Source of the DNA: Treponema sp.
GTDB taxonomy: Bacteria > Spirochaetota > Spirochaetia > Treponematales > Breznakiellaceae
Length of the DNA stretch: 32,007 nucleotides
Direction of reading: 5' to 3'
Assembly (NCBI GenBank): GCA_031270205.1
Contig: JAISYA010000243.1
Coordinates: 1-32,007 of the forward strand
Shown here piece after piece: positions 24,587 to 31,984 of the stretch. The notes under the pieces were generated by a model. It saw nothing but the letters and a program-made list of their open reading frames with translations. It made no database searches and was not told the DNA's origin. The position numbers and the translations under genes are program-made. How positions within the stretch are numbered: the first letter of the stretch is position 1; the number at the start of each line of letters is the position of its first letter.

Positions 24587-25126
24587 ATGTCGCGTATCGG
24601 AAAAATACCGGTTAAAATTCCTAAGGAAGTCAAAGTTACCTTCGTAAACGGGGTAATGGCCGTAGAAGGCCCCAAAGGAAAATTAACCCAGAAGTACCAC
24701 CCGGTCATCAGTTTTGAGGACAAGGGAGAGGAAATAGTTGTCAGCCGGGCCAACGAAGAAAAGCAGACCAAGGCTTTCCACGGCCTGTACCGGAACCTCC
24801 TCAACAACATGGTGACGGGGGTTTCAACCGGCTTTACGAAGTCGCTGATCATCACCGGCGTCGGTTACCGCGCCGAGGTGCAGGGAAAGATTCTCTCCAT
24901 GAGCCTTGGCTATTCTACCGACATTTTTGTGGGCATCCCCGATGACCTTTCGGTAAGCGCCGACGCCGGCGGCAAGGTTACGGTGAGCGGCATCGACAAG
25001 CAGCGGGTAGGGGAATTCGCTTCCCAGGTCCGCAAGCTCAGGCTCCCCGAACCGTACAAAGGCAAGGGCATCCGTTATGAGGATGAAAAAATCAGAAGGA
25101 AAGTCGGAAAATCCGGCGTTAAATAG
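24587..25126 (+). CDS. rplF: 50S ribosomal protein L6
   Basis: A 179-residue L6 near the factor-binding site and sarcin-ricin loop. [51 protein letters not shown] and [19 protein letters not shown] are standard landmarks. The two-domain length is normal. AAGAGGGAAAAC precedes the start, and the gene lies nine bases before rplR. Confidence 0.98.
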   Translation: MSRIGKIPVKIPKEVKVTFVNGVMAVEGPKGKLTQKYHPVISFEDKGEEIVVSRANEEKQTKAFHGLYRNLLNNMVTGVSTGFTKSLIITGVGYRAEVQGKILSMSLGYSTDIFVGIPDDLSVSADAGGKVTVSGIDKQRVGEFASQVRKLRLPEPYKGKGIRYEDEKIRRKVGKSGVK

Positions 25127-25135
25127 GGTGTGACT

Positions 25136-25498
25136 ATGCTGCGAAAGATGCTTGAAAAAGACAGGAAACGGCTTAAAAGAAAGGTTCATGTTCGCAAGCG
25201 GATATCCGGTACGGCGGAGCGGCCCCGGATGACCGTTACGCGAAGCAACCGCAGAATCTCGATTCAGATCATCGACGATTCTAAAGGGCATACCCTGGCG
25301 TCCGCTTCCACGCTGGAAAAGGATCTCAGGAATATCAAGGCGGATCTTGAAGGCGCCGGCCAGCTTGGCGAAATAATGGGCAAGCGGCTCATTGAAAAGA
25401 ATATTACGTCCGTGGTTTTTGATCGGAACGGATATTTGTATCACGGTTTGATAAAGGCTTTGGCCGACGGAACCCGGAAAGCCGGGGTTCAGTTCTAG
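25136..25498 (+). CDS. rplR: 50S ribosomal protein L18
   Basis: A 120-residue L18 that binds 5S rRNA. The ATG at 25136 ([20 protein letters not shown]) is preferred to the GTG at 25130. [38 protein letters not shown] and [20 protein letters not shown] identify it. Its stop codon TAG is the first part of a ~164-bp repeated element shared with the stop codon of rplQ. The final residues (GTRKAGVQF) are normal. Confidence 0.97.
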   Translation: MLRKMLEKDRKRLKRKVHVRKRISGTAERPRMTVTRSNRRISIQIIDDSKGHTLASASTLEKDLRNIKADLEGAGQLGEIMGKRLIEKNITSVVFDRNGYLYHGLIKALADGTRKAGVQF

Positions 25499-25658
25499 CA
25501 GCCTGTTGTGCGGTGGATTTTTTTGCGGTCTTTCAGGAAAAACGCAAAGAAATCCCCGGTTAATGGACTGCTTGCCGCTAAAGCAGCTTAGCAGTTTGTA
25601 AGGTAAAAAATCGTCTGAGGGCGATTTTTGGAGGTTATAATGCGCGGAGCGCAACAAA
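25495..25658 (+). repeat. Multi-hairpin element, copy 1 (rplR-rpsE)
   Basis: A ~164-bp element matching 31537-31705 along its whole length. It starts at CTAGCAGCCTGT, where TAG is the rplR stop, and ends in ATGCGCGGAGCGCAACAAA, where ATG is the possible rpsE start. Four hairpins can be drawn: GGATTTTTTTGCG with CGCAAAGAAATCC; CTGCT with AGCAG; AAAAATCG with CGATTTTT; TGCGC-GGA-GCGCA. It also supplies GGAGG, the ribosome site of rpsE. It may be a structured RNA or a mobile/dispersed repeat. Confidence 0.85.
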
Positions 25659-26317
25659 CTCCCGGGGGCGGAATGGAAAACGCAGAGCAGACAGAAGTCG
25701 CGGTTAACGGTGTTAATGAAGCCAACGCGGGCAGCGGGGCTAACGCGGGCGGCGCTGCCGGTCACGCTGAAGGAAGAGGCCGGGGAGACGGCCGCCGGGG
25801 CAGGGATCGCGGACGCGACCGTGACCGGGACTCCGGGGAAAAAGAATTTGTCGAAAAGCTGGTAAAGCTCAACCGCACAGCCAAGGTCGTTAAGGGCGGC
25901 AGGCGTTTTTCTTTTTCGGCCCTTACCGTAATCGGTGATCGGAAAGGCAGTGTGGGCTACGGCTTCGGTAAAGCCAACGATGTTTCCGAGGCAATCCGCA
26001 AGAGCATCGACAAGGCAAAGCGCAATATGGTGAAACTGCCGGTGAAGAACGGCACCATTCCCCATGAGGTAACCGGCCTTTTCAAGGCTTCGCGGGTACT
26101 GCTCAAGCCGGCCTGTTCGGGAACCGGCATCATCGCGGGAGGCCCGGTGCGGGCGATCATGGAAGCCGGGGGCGTTACCGACGTGCTGTCCAAGTCCATC
26201 GGCGCGTCAAGTCAGTACAATGTGGTCAAGGCGGCCTTCGATTGCATCAGCAAGCTGATGGACGCCAAGGCCATAGCGCAAAACCGGGGCAAGTCCCTGA
26301 ATGAACTGTGGGGTTAA
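25640..26317 (+). CDS. rpsE: 30S ribosomal protein S5 with an unusual N-terminal extension
   Basis: S5 acts in translational accuracy and the mRNA helicase. From 25640 it is 225 residues; typical S5 is ~165-170. The family core begins about residue 65: [20 protein letters not shown], then [28 protein letters not shown]-like [12 protein letters not shown] and [19 protein letters not shown]. The first ~60 residues are low complexity: Ala/Gly/Asn then Arg/Asp/Gly repeats ([14 protein letters not shown]). The first residues MRGAQQ come from the repeated element. GGAGG sits five bases before 25640. An alternative start at 25673 (MENAEQ), with a poorer site, would give 214 residues. Some Treponema S5 proteins may share such an extension; I cannot check. 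Confidence 0.93.
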   Translation: MRGAQQTPGGGMENAEQTEVAVNGVNEANAGSGANAGGAAGHAEGRGRGDGRRGRDRGRDRDRDSGEKEFVEKLVKLNRTAKVVKGGRRFSFSALTVIGDRKGSVGYGFGKANDVSEAIRKSIDKAKRNMVKLPVKNGTIPHEVTGLFKASRVLLKPACSGTGIIAGGPVRAIMEAGGVTDVLSKSIGASSQYNVVKAAFDCISKLMDAKAIAQNRGKSLNELWG

Positions 26318-26318
26318 C

Positions 26319-26507
26319 ATGGCGAAAATAAGAATCCGCCTCGTAAGAAGCACAATAGGCGTCCTTCCCAAACAGCGCGCCACAGTTCGTTCGCTGGGCC
26401 TGCGCAAAATCGGCTCAAGCGCGGAGCAGGAAGCAAGCCCGGCGATTTTGGGAATGGTAAAAGCGGTATCCCACCTGGTATCGGTGGAGGAGGTTTCAAA
26501 CTCCTAA
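26319..26507 (+). CDS. rpmD: 50S ribosomal protein L30
   Basis: A 62-residue L30 located near 5S rRNA. MAKIRIRLVRSTIGVLPKQR, then RATVRSLGLRKIGSSAEQEA and LGMVKAVSHLVSVEEV, match the family. The start at 26319 follows the rpsE stop by one base and has only a weak ribosome site, so coupling is likely. Its last codons form one arm of a hairpin (26497-26516) that buries its stop codon in the loop. Confidence 0.96.
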   Translation: MAKIRIRLVRSTIGVLPKQRATVRSLGLRKIGSSAEQEASPAILGMVKAVSHLVSVEEVSNS

Positions 26508-26541
26508 GGGAGTTTGAGCGTGGTTTTCTTGCGAAAACTAC
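26497..26541 (+). other. Twin hairpins between rpmD and rplO
   Basis: CAAACTCC (26497-26504) pairs perfectly with GGAGTTTG (26509-26516), with the rpmD stop codon TAA in the loop. GTGGTTTTC (26520-26528) pairs with GAAAACTAC (26533-26541), 8 of 9, with a TTGC loop. The rplO ribosome site (AAGGAG) follows at once. No T run is present, so control of stability or translation is more likely than termination. Confidence 0.6.
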
Positions 26542-26553
26542 AAGGAGAGATGA

Positions 26554-27024
26554 ATGCACGATTTTAACCTGCACGCCCCCGCCGGCGCCAACAAGCGGAA
26601 GCGGATATTGGGCCGTGGACAGGGCTCCGGCCGGGGTACAACTGCCGGCAAAGGGAACAAGGGACAGCAGTCCCGTTCCGGGGGCAAGACATACATCGGT
26701 TTTGAAGGCGGGCAGATGCCCCTGTACCGGCGGCTTGCCCGCCGGGGTTTTTCCAATTACCCCTTCAAAAAGGAGTGGCAGATCGTCAACCTCGGCGAAA
26801 TTGAGAAGCGGTATGAGGCCTCCGAAACGGTAGACCCCGCTTCCCTTTTTAAGAAGGGACTCATCAAGGGTTCCGCGCCGGTGAAGGTCCTTGGAAACGG
26901 AGAGTTGACCAAGAAACTCAGCTTTAGGGTTGCCGCGGTTTCGGCCCCGGCAAAAGAGAAGATCGAAAAAGCCGGCGGCGACATAACAGTCAGCGAAGCG
27001 GCGAAAAAAGCGGACGGGAAATAA
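26554..27024 (+). CDS. rplO: 50S ribosomal protein L15
   Basis: A 156-residue L15, a late assembly protein that stabilises the 50S core. HAPAGANKRKRILGRGQGSG, RGTTAGKGNKGQQSRSGGKT and GFEGGQMPLYRRLARRGFSN are hallmark glycine/arginine-rich stretches. Its C-terminal domain has VLGNGELTKKLSFRVAAVSA. AAGGAGAGATGA precedes the ATG. SecY follows after three bases. Confidence 0.97.
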   Translation: MHDFNLHAPAGANKRKRILGRGQGSGRGTTAGKGNKGQQSRSGGKTYIGFEGGQMPLYRRLARRGFSNYPFKKEWQIVNLGEIEKRYEASETVDPASLFKKGLIKGSAPVKVLGNGELTKKLSFRVAAVSAPAKEKIEKAGGDITVSEAAKKADGK

Positions 27025-27027
27025 TCA

Positions 27028-28356
27028 ATGGCTAATCCCTTAATCGGCATTTTCAGAGTAAAGGAGCTCAGGGAGCGCATCCTGTTTACCGCCGCTATGC
27101 TGGTGGTGTTCAGAATCGGCGCGGTGTTGCCCATACCGGGAATCAATGTCCGGGAACTTTCAGCCTACTTCCTTTCCCAGGCAAATTCGGGAAATCCCAT
27201 CGTTGACTACCTGGACTTCTTTGCCGGCGGCGCTTTCTCGAATTTTTCGGTGTTCATGCTGGGGATCATGCCTTATATCTCCATGTCGATTATTATGCAG
27301 CTTTTGCTTATCGTGTTTCCCAGCCTCAAGAAGATATCCCAGGAAGAGGGGGGCCGCAAGAAGATACAGGCATGGCAGCGCTACGGAACCGTGGCGGTCT
27401 GCCTTATCCAGTCTTTTGCCGTTACGCAGTACGCCCAGAGCATCTCCCGTAGCGTGGAGAATCTGCTCAGTATCGGCATTGTTCCCTTTACGCTTATCGC
27501 CATGCTTACCGTCACCACCGGAACCATGTTTCTCATGTGGATAGGCGAGCAGATCACCAGGCGGGGAATTGGCAACGGCATTTCCCTTTTGATCTTTGCC
27601 GGTATCGTAGCCAGGCTGCCCCAGGCGGTGTGGGAACTGGTGGGCAGGGTGCGGAGCGGCGATCTTAACCTGGTTTTTGTGATAGTGGTCTTTGTGATGT
27701 TTGTGGCGGTAGTCGCCCTGGTTGTGTTTGAACAGCAGGGACAGCGGAAGATACCGGTGAATTACGCCAAGCGGGTAGTGGGAAGGAAGATGTATGGGGC
27801 GCAGAATACCTACATCCCCTTCAAAATCAACCCTTCGGGCGTTATTCCGGTTATCTTTGCCTCATCTATACTCACTTTCCCCCTGCAGATCGCTACCACT
27901 GTCGGCGGCAACGTTGCCTGGCTTGCCAGAGTGGCGCAGGTGCTAAGTCCCCAGAGAACCCTCTACAACGTACTCTACATTTTATTGATAATCTTCTTCG
28001 CCTATTTCTACACCCAGGTGAGCCTTAACCCCATAGAAATCGCGAAGCAGATTAGGGAAAACGGCGGCTCCATTCCGGGGATCAGGACCGAGCGGATTGA
28101 GGAATACCTCACCAGGATTTTGAACCGCATTGTACTGCCCGGCTCACTGTATTTGGCGTTAATCGCGGTCATTCCGACTTTTATTCAGTGGGCCTTTAAC
28201 TTTCCTTCGTCAATTTCATACCTTATGGGCGGTACCAGCCTCCTCATCCTGGTAGGCGTTGACCTGGATACCATGAGTCAGGTCGAGGGGCTGCTGAAAA
28301 TGCACCATCATTCGGGCCTGACCAAAAAGGGGCGGCTGAGAGGCCGCAATTTATAA
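27028..28356 (+). CDS. secY: Preprotein translocase channel subunit SecY
   Basis: A 442-residue, ten-helix inner-membrane protein forming the Sec export channel with SecE and SecG. Landmarks are FRIGAVLPIPGINVRELSAY, the plug region with FFAGGAFSNFSVFMLGIMPY, MWIGEQITRRGIGNGISLLI, RKIPVNYAKRVVGRKMYG, PFKINPSGVIPVIFASSIL, and SLNPIEIAKQIRENGGSIPG with the cytoplasmic loop that contacts SecA and ribosomes. The end is LLKMHHHSGLTKKGRLRGRN. It starts three bases after rplO. In many bacteria adk, map and infA follow; here rpmJ is next, as I recall for treponemes. Confidence 0.98.
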   Translation: MANPLIGIFRVKELRERILFTAAMLVVFRIGAVLPIPGINVRELSAYFLSQANSGNPIVDYLDFFAGGAFSNFSVFMLGIMPYISMSIIMQLLLIVFPSLKKISQEEGGRKKIQAWQRYGTVAVCLIQSFAVTQYAQSISRSVENLLSIGIVPFTLIAMLTVTTGTMFLMWIGEQITRRGIGNGISLLIFAGIVARLPQAVWELVGRVRSGDLNLVFVIVVFVMFVAVVALVVFEQQGQRKIPVNYAKRVVGRKMYGAQNTYIPFKINPSGVIPVIFASSILTFPLQIATTVGGNVAWLARVAQVLSPQRTLYNVLYILLIIFFAYFYTQVSLNPIEIAKQIRENGGSIPGIRTERIEEYLTRILNRIVLPGSLYLALIAVIPTFIQWAFNFPSSISYLMGGTSLLILVGVDLDTMSQVEGLLKMHHHSGLTKKGRLRGRNL

Positions 28357-28362
28357 TAGTGA

Positions 28363-28395
28363 GGCAGTTTCAAAGCGTCCAATTTTGAAACCGCC
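28363..28395 (+). other. Hairpin between secY and rpmJ
   Basis: GGCAGTTTCAAA (28363-28374) pairs with TTTGAAACCGCC (28384-28395), 11 of 12 positions, with a nine-base loop. It begins six bases after the secY stop. No T run follows. It may protect the secY mRNA end or reduce read-through to rpmJ. Confidence 0.5.
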
Positions 28396-28433
28396 GCAAT
28401 TGACGAATTTGAAGATTTAGGAGATTATGAAAG

Positions 28434-28547
28434 ATGAAAGTCAGGACCAGCGTGAAACCCATTTGCGATAAGTGCAAGGTGATTAAACGAAACGGGATCA
28501 TCCGTATCGTTTGTCAAAATCCAAAGCATAAACAAAAACAGGGCTAG
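28434..28547 (+). CDS. rpmJ: 50S ribosomal protein L36, zinc-binding
   Basis: A 37-residue L36: [20 protein letters not shown], then [17 protein letters not shown]. The zinc ligands Cys11, Cys14, Cys27 and His32 are all present (C+ form), so this is not the zinc-free paralogue. TAGGAG lies about ten bases upstream. An out-of-frame ATG at 28427 is too close to that site. It lies 77 bases after secY and just before a tiny frame leading to rpsM. Confidence 0.96.
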   Translation: MKVRTSVKPICDKCKVIKRNGIIRIVCQNPKHKQKQG

Positions 28548-28555
28548 GAGAGCTT

Positions 28556-28615
28556 ATGAAATTGTGTTCATATTCGATTATGTGCGGCCGGCCGTTTGTG
28601 CGGGGTAAGAGGTAA
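28556..28615 (+). CDS. Possible 19-residue peptide between rpmJ and rpsM
   Basis: ATG at 28556 follows AGGAG (28546-28550) by five bases, the best ribosome site around. It opens [19 protein letters not shown] and stops at TAA 28613-28615, two bases before the rpsM ATG. AAGAGG inside its last codons is the rpsM ribosome site. It may be a coupling leader for rpsM. I recognise no relative. Confidence 0.35.
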   Translation: MKLCSYSIMCGRPFVRGKR

Positions 28616-28617
28616 CT

Positions 28618-28983
28618 ATGGCGCGTCTTGTGGGGATTGACCTCCCGAATAAACACGTAAACATCGCTTTGACTTACATTTACGGTATCGGCAGGCCCAG
28701 CGCGGACGAGATTTGCCAAAAGGCGAAAATCGATCCCATGCGGCTTATCAATGATCTAACCCAGGAAGAACTCAACGGGCTGCGGCAGATTATTGAAAGC
28801 GACTATAAGGTGGAAGGCCGCCTTCGCACCGAAATAGCCCTGAATATCAAGCGGCTTATGGACATCGGCTGTTACCGGGGGCTGCGGCACCGCAAGGGAC
28901 TGCCCCTCCGGGGCCAGCGGACCAGGACCAATGCCCGCACCCGCAAGGGCAAAAAGAAAACGGTCGCCGGAAAGAAGAAATAG
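28618..28983 (+). CDS. rpsM: 30S ribosomal protein S13
   Basis: A 121-residue S13 of the 30S head, forming bridges with the 50S and contacting P-site tRNA with its tail. [37 protein letters not shown] and [20 protein letters not shown] are unmistakable, with the basic tail [28 protein letters not shown] precedes the ATG. rpsK follows after 12 bases. Confidence 0.98.
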   Translation: MARLVGIDLPNKHVNIALTYIYGIGRPSADEICQKAKIDPMRLINDLTQEELNGLRQIIESDYKVEGRLRTEIALNIKRLMDIGCYRGLRHRKGLPLRGQRTRTNARTRKGKKKTVAGKKK

Positions 28984-28995
28984 TTGGAGGATTGA

Positions 28996-29379
28996 GTGGC
29001 TGCGAGTACGAAAAAACGGAAAGAGAAAAAATCGGTATACGAAGGCAACGTGTATATTCAGGCGACTTTCAACAATACGATTGTTACCATTACCGACCTC
29101 ATGGGGAACACCGTTTCATGGGCAAGTTCCGGCGGACACGGTTTCAGGGGCGCGAAAAAATCTACCCCCTTTGCGGCCCAGACCGTAACCGAGACCGCCG
29201 CCCAAAAAGCGATGCAGGCGGGCCTTAGGGAAGTGCATGTGTACGTGAAAGGTCCCGGTATCGGCAGGGAATCGGCTATCCGGCAGCTTGGGGCGCTGGG
29301 TATCAAGGTCAAGTCGATAAATGACGTTACCCCCATTCCGCATAACGGCTGCAGGCCGAGAAAAACCCGCCGTATCTAA
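28996..29379 (+). CDS. rpsK: 30S ribosomal protein S11 (GTG start)
   Basis: A 127-residue S11 of the platform near the Shine-Dalgarno helix. [57 protein letters not shown] and [18 protein letters not shown] identify it. The start is a GTG at 28996, preceded by TTGGAGG with five bases spacing, and yields the normal N-terminus ([11 protein letters not shown]). It is the only GTG start supported in the ribosomal cluster. Confidence 0.97.
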   Translation: MAASTKKRKEKKSVYEGNVYIQATFNNTIVTITDLMGNTVSWASSGGHGFRGAKKSTPFAAQTVTETAAQKAMQAGLREVHVYVKGPGIGRESAIRQLGALGIKVKSINDVTPIPHNGCRPRKTRRI

Positions 29380-29406
29380 CGGCGCCGCATAGTAAGGGAG
29401 AAAGAT

Positions 29407-30042
29407 ATGGCAAGATATACCGGCCCCGTATGCAGAATGTGCCGGGTTGAACAGAAAAAACTGATGCTTAAGGGGGACCGCTGCAAAAGCGATAAATGTC
29501 CCATCAATAAAAAGCGGGCCGCCCCCGGAAAAGATCCCAAGGCCCGGCCCGGAAAGCGCTCCGATTACGGCGTGCAGCTTAGGGAAAAGCAAAGGCTCAA
29601 AAGAATCTACGGCATGCAGGAAAAACAGTTCAGCCTGTTTTTTGAACGGGCGCTGCGCATGCCCGGCATTACCGGCGAGAACCTTTTTGTGCTGCTGGAA
29701 CGGCGGCTTGATAACGTGGTGTACCGGCTCCGCTTCGCTTCCTCCAGAAGCCAGGCCCGGCAGATTGTGCTCCACGGTCATGTGCTGGTCAACGGCAAAA
29801 AAGTTTCGATACCCTCTTATCTGGTAAAAGCGGAGGATGAGATTAGCATCGCCGAAGGCAGCCGCGGCATGATGGTTATTAAGGATGCGTTAAAGGAATA
29901 CGGCAAGTCCGGGGCCATGCCCTGGCTTTCCCTTGATCCTGACGCAATGAAAGGAAAGTTCCTTGCCGTGCCCCGGCGCAGCGACATCACCGATCTTGGA
30001 GATATAAAGGAACAGATGATTATTGAATACTATTCTAAATAA
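29407..30042 (+). CDS. rpsD: 30S ribosomal protein S4, zinc-finger form
   Basis: A 211-residue S4, which starts 30S assembly and helps accuracy. Cys9, Cys12, Cys26 and Cys31 (CRMC...CKSDKC) form an N-terminal zinc finger, as in Thermus-type S4. KDPKARPGKRSDYGVQLREK, KRIYGMQEKQFSLFFERA and the S4 RNA-binding domain NVVYRLRFASSRSQARQIVL, HGHVLVNGKKVSIPSY follow. AAGGGAGAAAGAT precedes ATG. In the alpha-operon order it lies between rpsK and rpoA. Confidence 0.98.
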   Translation: MARYTGPVCRMCRVEQKKLMLKGDRCKSDKCPINKKRAAPGKDPKARPGKRSDYGVQLREKQRLKRIYGMQEKQFSLFFERALRMPGITGENLFVLLERRLDNVVYRLRFASSRSQARQIVLHGHVLVNGKKVSIPSYLVKAEDEISIAEGSRGMMVIKDALKEYGKSGAMPWLSLDPDAMKGKFLAVPRRSDITDLGDIKEQMIIEYYSK

Positions 30043-30051
30043 GGAGTTCTC

Positions 30052-31140
30052 ATGGCCCGTAAGAACCTTCTAAAAGGATTCAAGCGTCCCAAAGGTATTA
30101 TCTTTGAGCATGGTGAGCTTCATTCCGGTTATGGTCAGTTCATCGCTTCTCCCTTCGAGCCGGGTTTCGGCATGACAGTGGGTAATACCCTGCGCAGGGT
30201 CCTCCTTTCCTCAATTCAGGGATATGCCATTACCGCTATCAAGGTTACCTCATACGACCCCACGGGAACCGCCCACAGCGTTTCCAGTGAGTTCGAGGAG
30301 ATTCCGAATATCGTAGAGGATACCCTGGAGGTGATCAACAACCTCAAGCAGATACGCCTGAAACTTTCCGATGATCTTGAGCAGGACATACTGCTCTACG
30401 AATGGTCCGGCAAGAAAGATGTGATGAGCGATGATTTTGCCCGGCCCGGACAAGTGGAAGTGTTCAGTACCGGCCAGCACATTATGTCCCTGACGGACGA
30501 CGCCAGGCTTGAGCTTGAGGTTCAAATCGACCTTGGCCGGGGCTATGTGCCTTCGGAAGTGAACGAGCGCTATGTGGAAGTTATCGGGACCATTCCGCTG
30601 GACGCGATTTTTTCGCCGGTAAAAAAAGTTAAATTCGCCGTGGAGCCGACCAGGGTAGGCCAGCGGAGCGATTATGACAAGCTCGTGCTTGACATTTGGA
30701 CCGACGGCACTGTCAGGCCGGATGACGCGCTCGCCGAGGCTGCGAAGATCGCCAAGGATCATTTCTCCGTCTTTATCAGTTTTGATGAAAACAACCAGGG
30801 ACTTGACGACGACACAGATGAAAACAACGAGCGTATCACGGCGATTCTCAACACCCCTGTGGAGGAGCTTGAGCTTTCGGTACGTTCGTCAAACTGCCTC
30901 AAGAACGCCAACATAAAAACCATCGGGGAACTGACACGGAAAACCGAGGACGATATCGCCAAGACCCGCAACTTTGGGAAGAAATCCCTCCAGGAGATCA
31001 AGGAGAAACTCAACGAGTGGAACCTGGGCCTGGGGATTACCGACCTGAGCGCCCTCAAAAACGCGGTCCGTGTGGCGCCTTCGCAGCCTCTACCGCCACC
31101 ACCGCCGCCGCCCCAAAAGGAAGCAGAAGATGAAGCATAG
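30052..31140 (+). CDS. rpoA: RNA polymerase alpha subunit
   Basis: A 362-residue alpha subunit; most are 315-340. The N-terminal dimerisation domain has [10 protein letters not shown]-like [20 protein letters not shown] and [16 protein letters not shown]. The C-terminal DNA- and activator-binding domain has [20 protein letters not shown] and [20 protein letters not shown], with the conserved Arg of VRSSN that contacts UP elements. The tail beyond the domain is extended and ends [17 protein letters not shown], with seven consecutive prolines (348-354). AAGGAGTTCTC precedes the ATG. Its last 11 bases overlap rplQ. Confidence 0.98.
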   Translation: MARKNLLKGFKRPKGIIFEHGELHSGYGQFIASPFEPGFGMTVGNTLRRVLLSSIQGYAITAIKVTSYDPTGTAHSVSSEFEEIPNIVEDTLEVINNLKQIRLKLSDDLEQDILLYEWSGKKDVMSDDFARPGQVEVFSTGQHIMSLTDDARLELEVQIDLGRGYVPSEVNERYVEVIGTIPLDAIFSPVKKVKFAVEPTRVGQRSDYDKLVLDIWTDGTVRPDDALAEAAKIAKDHFSVFISFDENNQGLDDDTDENNERITAILNTPVEELELSVRSSNCLKNANIKTIGELTRKTEDDIAKTRNFGKKSLQEIKEKLNEWNLGLGITDLSALKNAVRVAPSQPLPPPPPPPQKEAEDEA

Positions 31141-31540
31141 AAGAGGATTTAACCCCCTGGAACGAATGGCCGCTCACCGCAAGGCCCTGCACCGCAACAT
31201 GGTAACGAGCCTTTTCAGGCATGAGCGGATCAAAACTACCAAGGCCAAGGCCCTGGAAATACGCAGAAGCGCGGAAAGACTGATCACCCGCGCCAAAGAA
31301 GACTCGGTTCACAACCGGCGCATTGTCTCAAGCCGCCTTTTTGATGAGGGTATTGTAGCCAAGTTGTTTACCGACATCGCCCGGCGGATGAAGGAACGGA
31401 ACGGCGGCTATACCCGCGTCATTAAGCTCGGCGAACGGGCCGGGGATGCCGCGGAAATGGTGATTCTGGAACTGGTAGATTACAAACTTGATACCGGCGA
31501 AAGCGCCAAAAAAGCGAAGAAAAAAAGAAGCGAAAGCTAG
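31130..31540 (+). CDS. rplQ: 50S ribosomal protein L17
   Basis: A 136-residue L17 near the tunnel exit. The start at 31130 ([20 protein letters not shown]) is chosen by family alignment and AAAGGAAG eight bases upstream. A longer frame from 31070 reads through rpo[21 protein letters not shown] and [20 protein letters not shown] are typical. It begins inside the end of rpoA, in another frame, so its translation is probably tied to that of alpha. Its stop codon TAG starts copy 2 of the repeated element. Confidence 0.97.
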   Translation: MKHRRGFNPLERMAAHRKALHRNMVTSLFRHERIKTTKAKALEIRRSAERLITRAKEDSVHNRRIVSSRLFDEGIVAKLFTDIARRMKERNGGYTRVIKLGERAGDAAEMVILELVDYKLDTGESAKKAKKKRSES

Positions 31541-31705
31541 CAGCCTGTCGCGCTTGTGGATTTTTTGCAATTTTTCAGGAAAGCGCAAAAAAATCCTCAA
31601 TCAAGAGGCTGCTTGCTGCTAAAGCAGCCCGGCAGCCCGGCAGTTTGCGGGGCAAAAAATCGCCAAGAGGCGATTTTTGGGGATTAATGCGCGAAGCGCA
31701 ACAAA
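31537..31705 (+). repeat. Multi-hairpin element, copy 2 (after rplQ)
   Basis: A ~169-bp match to 25495-25658. It starts at CTAGCAGCCTGT (TAG is the rplQ stop) and ends ATGCGCGAAGCGCAACAAA. Hairpins are GGATTTTTTGC with GCAAAAAAATCC; GGCTGCT with AGCAGCC; AAAAATCGCC-AAGA-GGCGATTTTT; and TGCGC-GAA-GCGCA. Relative to copy 1 it has an extra CCCGGCAG (tandem duplication, about 31626-31641). Its third stem is longer because both sides changed in step. Confidence 0.85.
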
Positions 31706-31728
31706 ATGCTGTAGATAAGGGGAAATAG
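31687..31728 (+). CDS. Possible 13-residue leader peptide from the repeat element
   Basis: ATG at 31687, the counterpart of the rpsE start in copy 1, opens MREAQQNAVDKGK and stops at TAG, immediately followed in the same frame by the ATG of the next gene (31729). Only a TAG codon divides the two. There is a weak GGGGATTA ribosome site. It could be a leader peptide or a passive relic of the element. Confidence 0.3.
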   Translation: MREAQQNAVDKGK

Positions 31729-31938
31729 ATGTCGAAAGCGCGCAGAGGCAAGGGGATTTGTGATCAAGTCGCCCATGGCCGGGGTATCTGCCCGGTCTGC
31801 GGCCGGAATAATGTGAAGATTCTCTACGAACAGGAAGCCGGCGGGGCAAAAGTCAAGGTATGCAAAATATGCAGGGCCGCCATCAAGCACGGCAAAAAAA
31901 CGGTAAGCGTATCAGAGCCGGCGGCCGCGGAGGCGTAA
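31729..31938 (+). CDS. Small zinc-ribbon protein of unknown function
   Basis: A 69-residue basic protein: SKARRGKGICDQVAHGRGIC, PVCGRNNVKILYEQ, VKVCKICRAAIKHGKK, with an Ala/Glu-rich tail. Cys21-x2-Cys24 and Cys45-x2-Cys48 form a four-Cys zinc ribbon. Composition and position (last in the ribosomal cluster, with AAGGGGAAATAG before ATG) suggest a ribosome-associated protein. I cannot name a family. The GKG-C, CPVCGR and CKICRAAIK blocks should be searched in spirochetes. Confidence 0.7.
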   Translation: MSKARRGKGICDQVAHGRGICPVCGRNNVKILYEQEAGGAKVKVCKICRAAIKHGKKTVSVSEPAAAEA

Positions 31939-31963
31939 CCGCTTCGGGACAGGGAGCGAATTT

Positions 31964-31984
31964 AACCACACGGAACACGAAGGT
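31964..31984. repeat. Partial AACCACGG-type dispersed repeat at the window edge
   Basis: AACCACACGGAACACGAAGG at 31964-31983 matches the motif family at 1292 and 6756. The other arm would lie beyond the window end. Confidence 0.4.

Noticed and set aside
24824-26065. 413-residue minus-strand frame across rplF, rplR and rpsE
   Set aside because: It runs opposite three certain ribosomal genes and shows no domain.
28427-28471. 14-residue frame [14 protein letters not shown] overlapping rpmJ
   Set aside because: Its ATG is only three bases from AGGAG and it overlaps the certain L36 gene; chance is enough.
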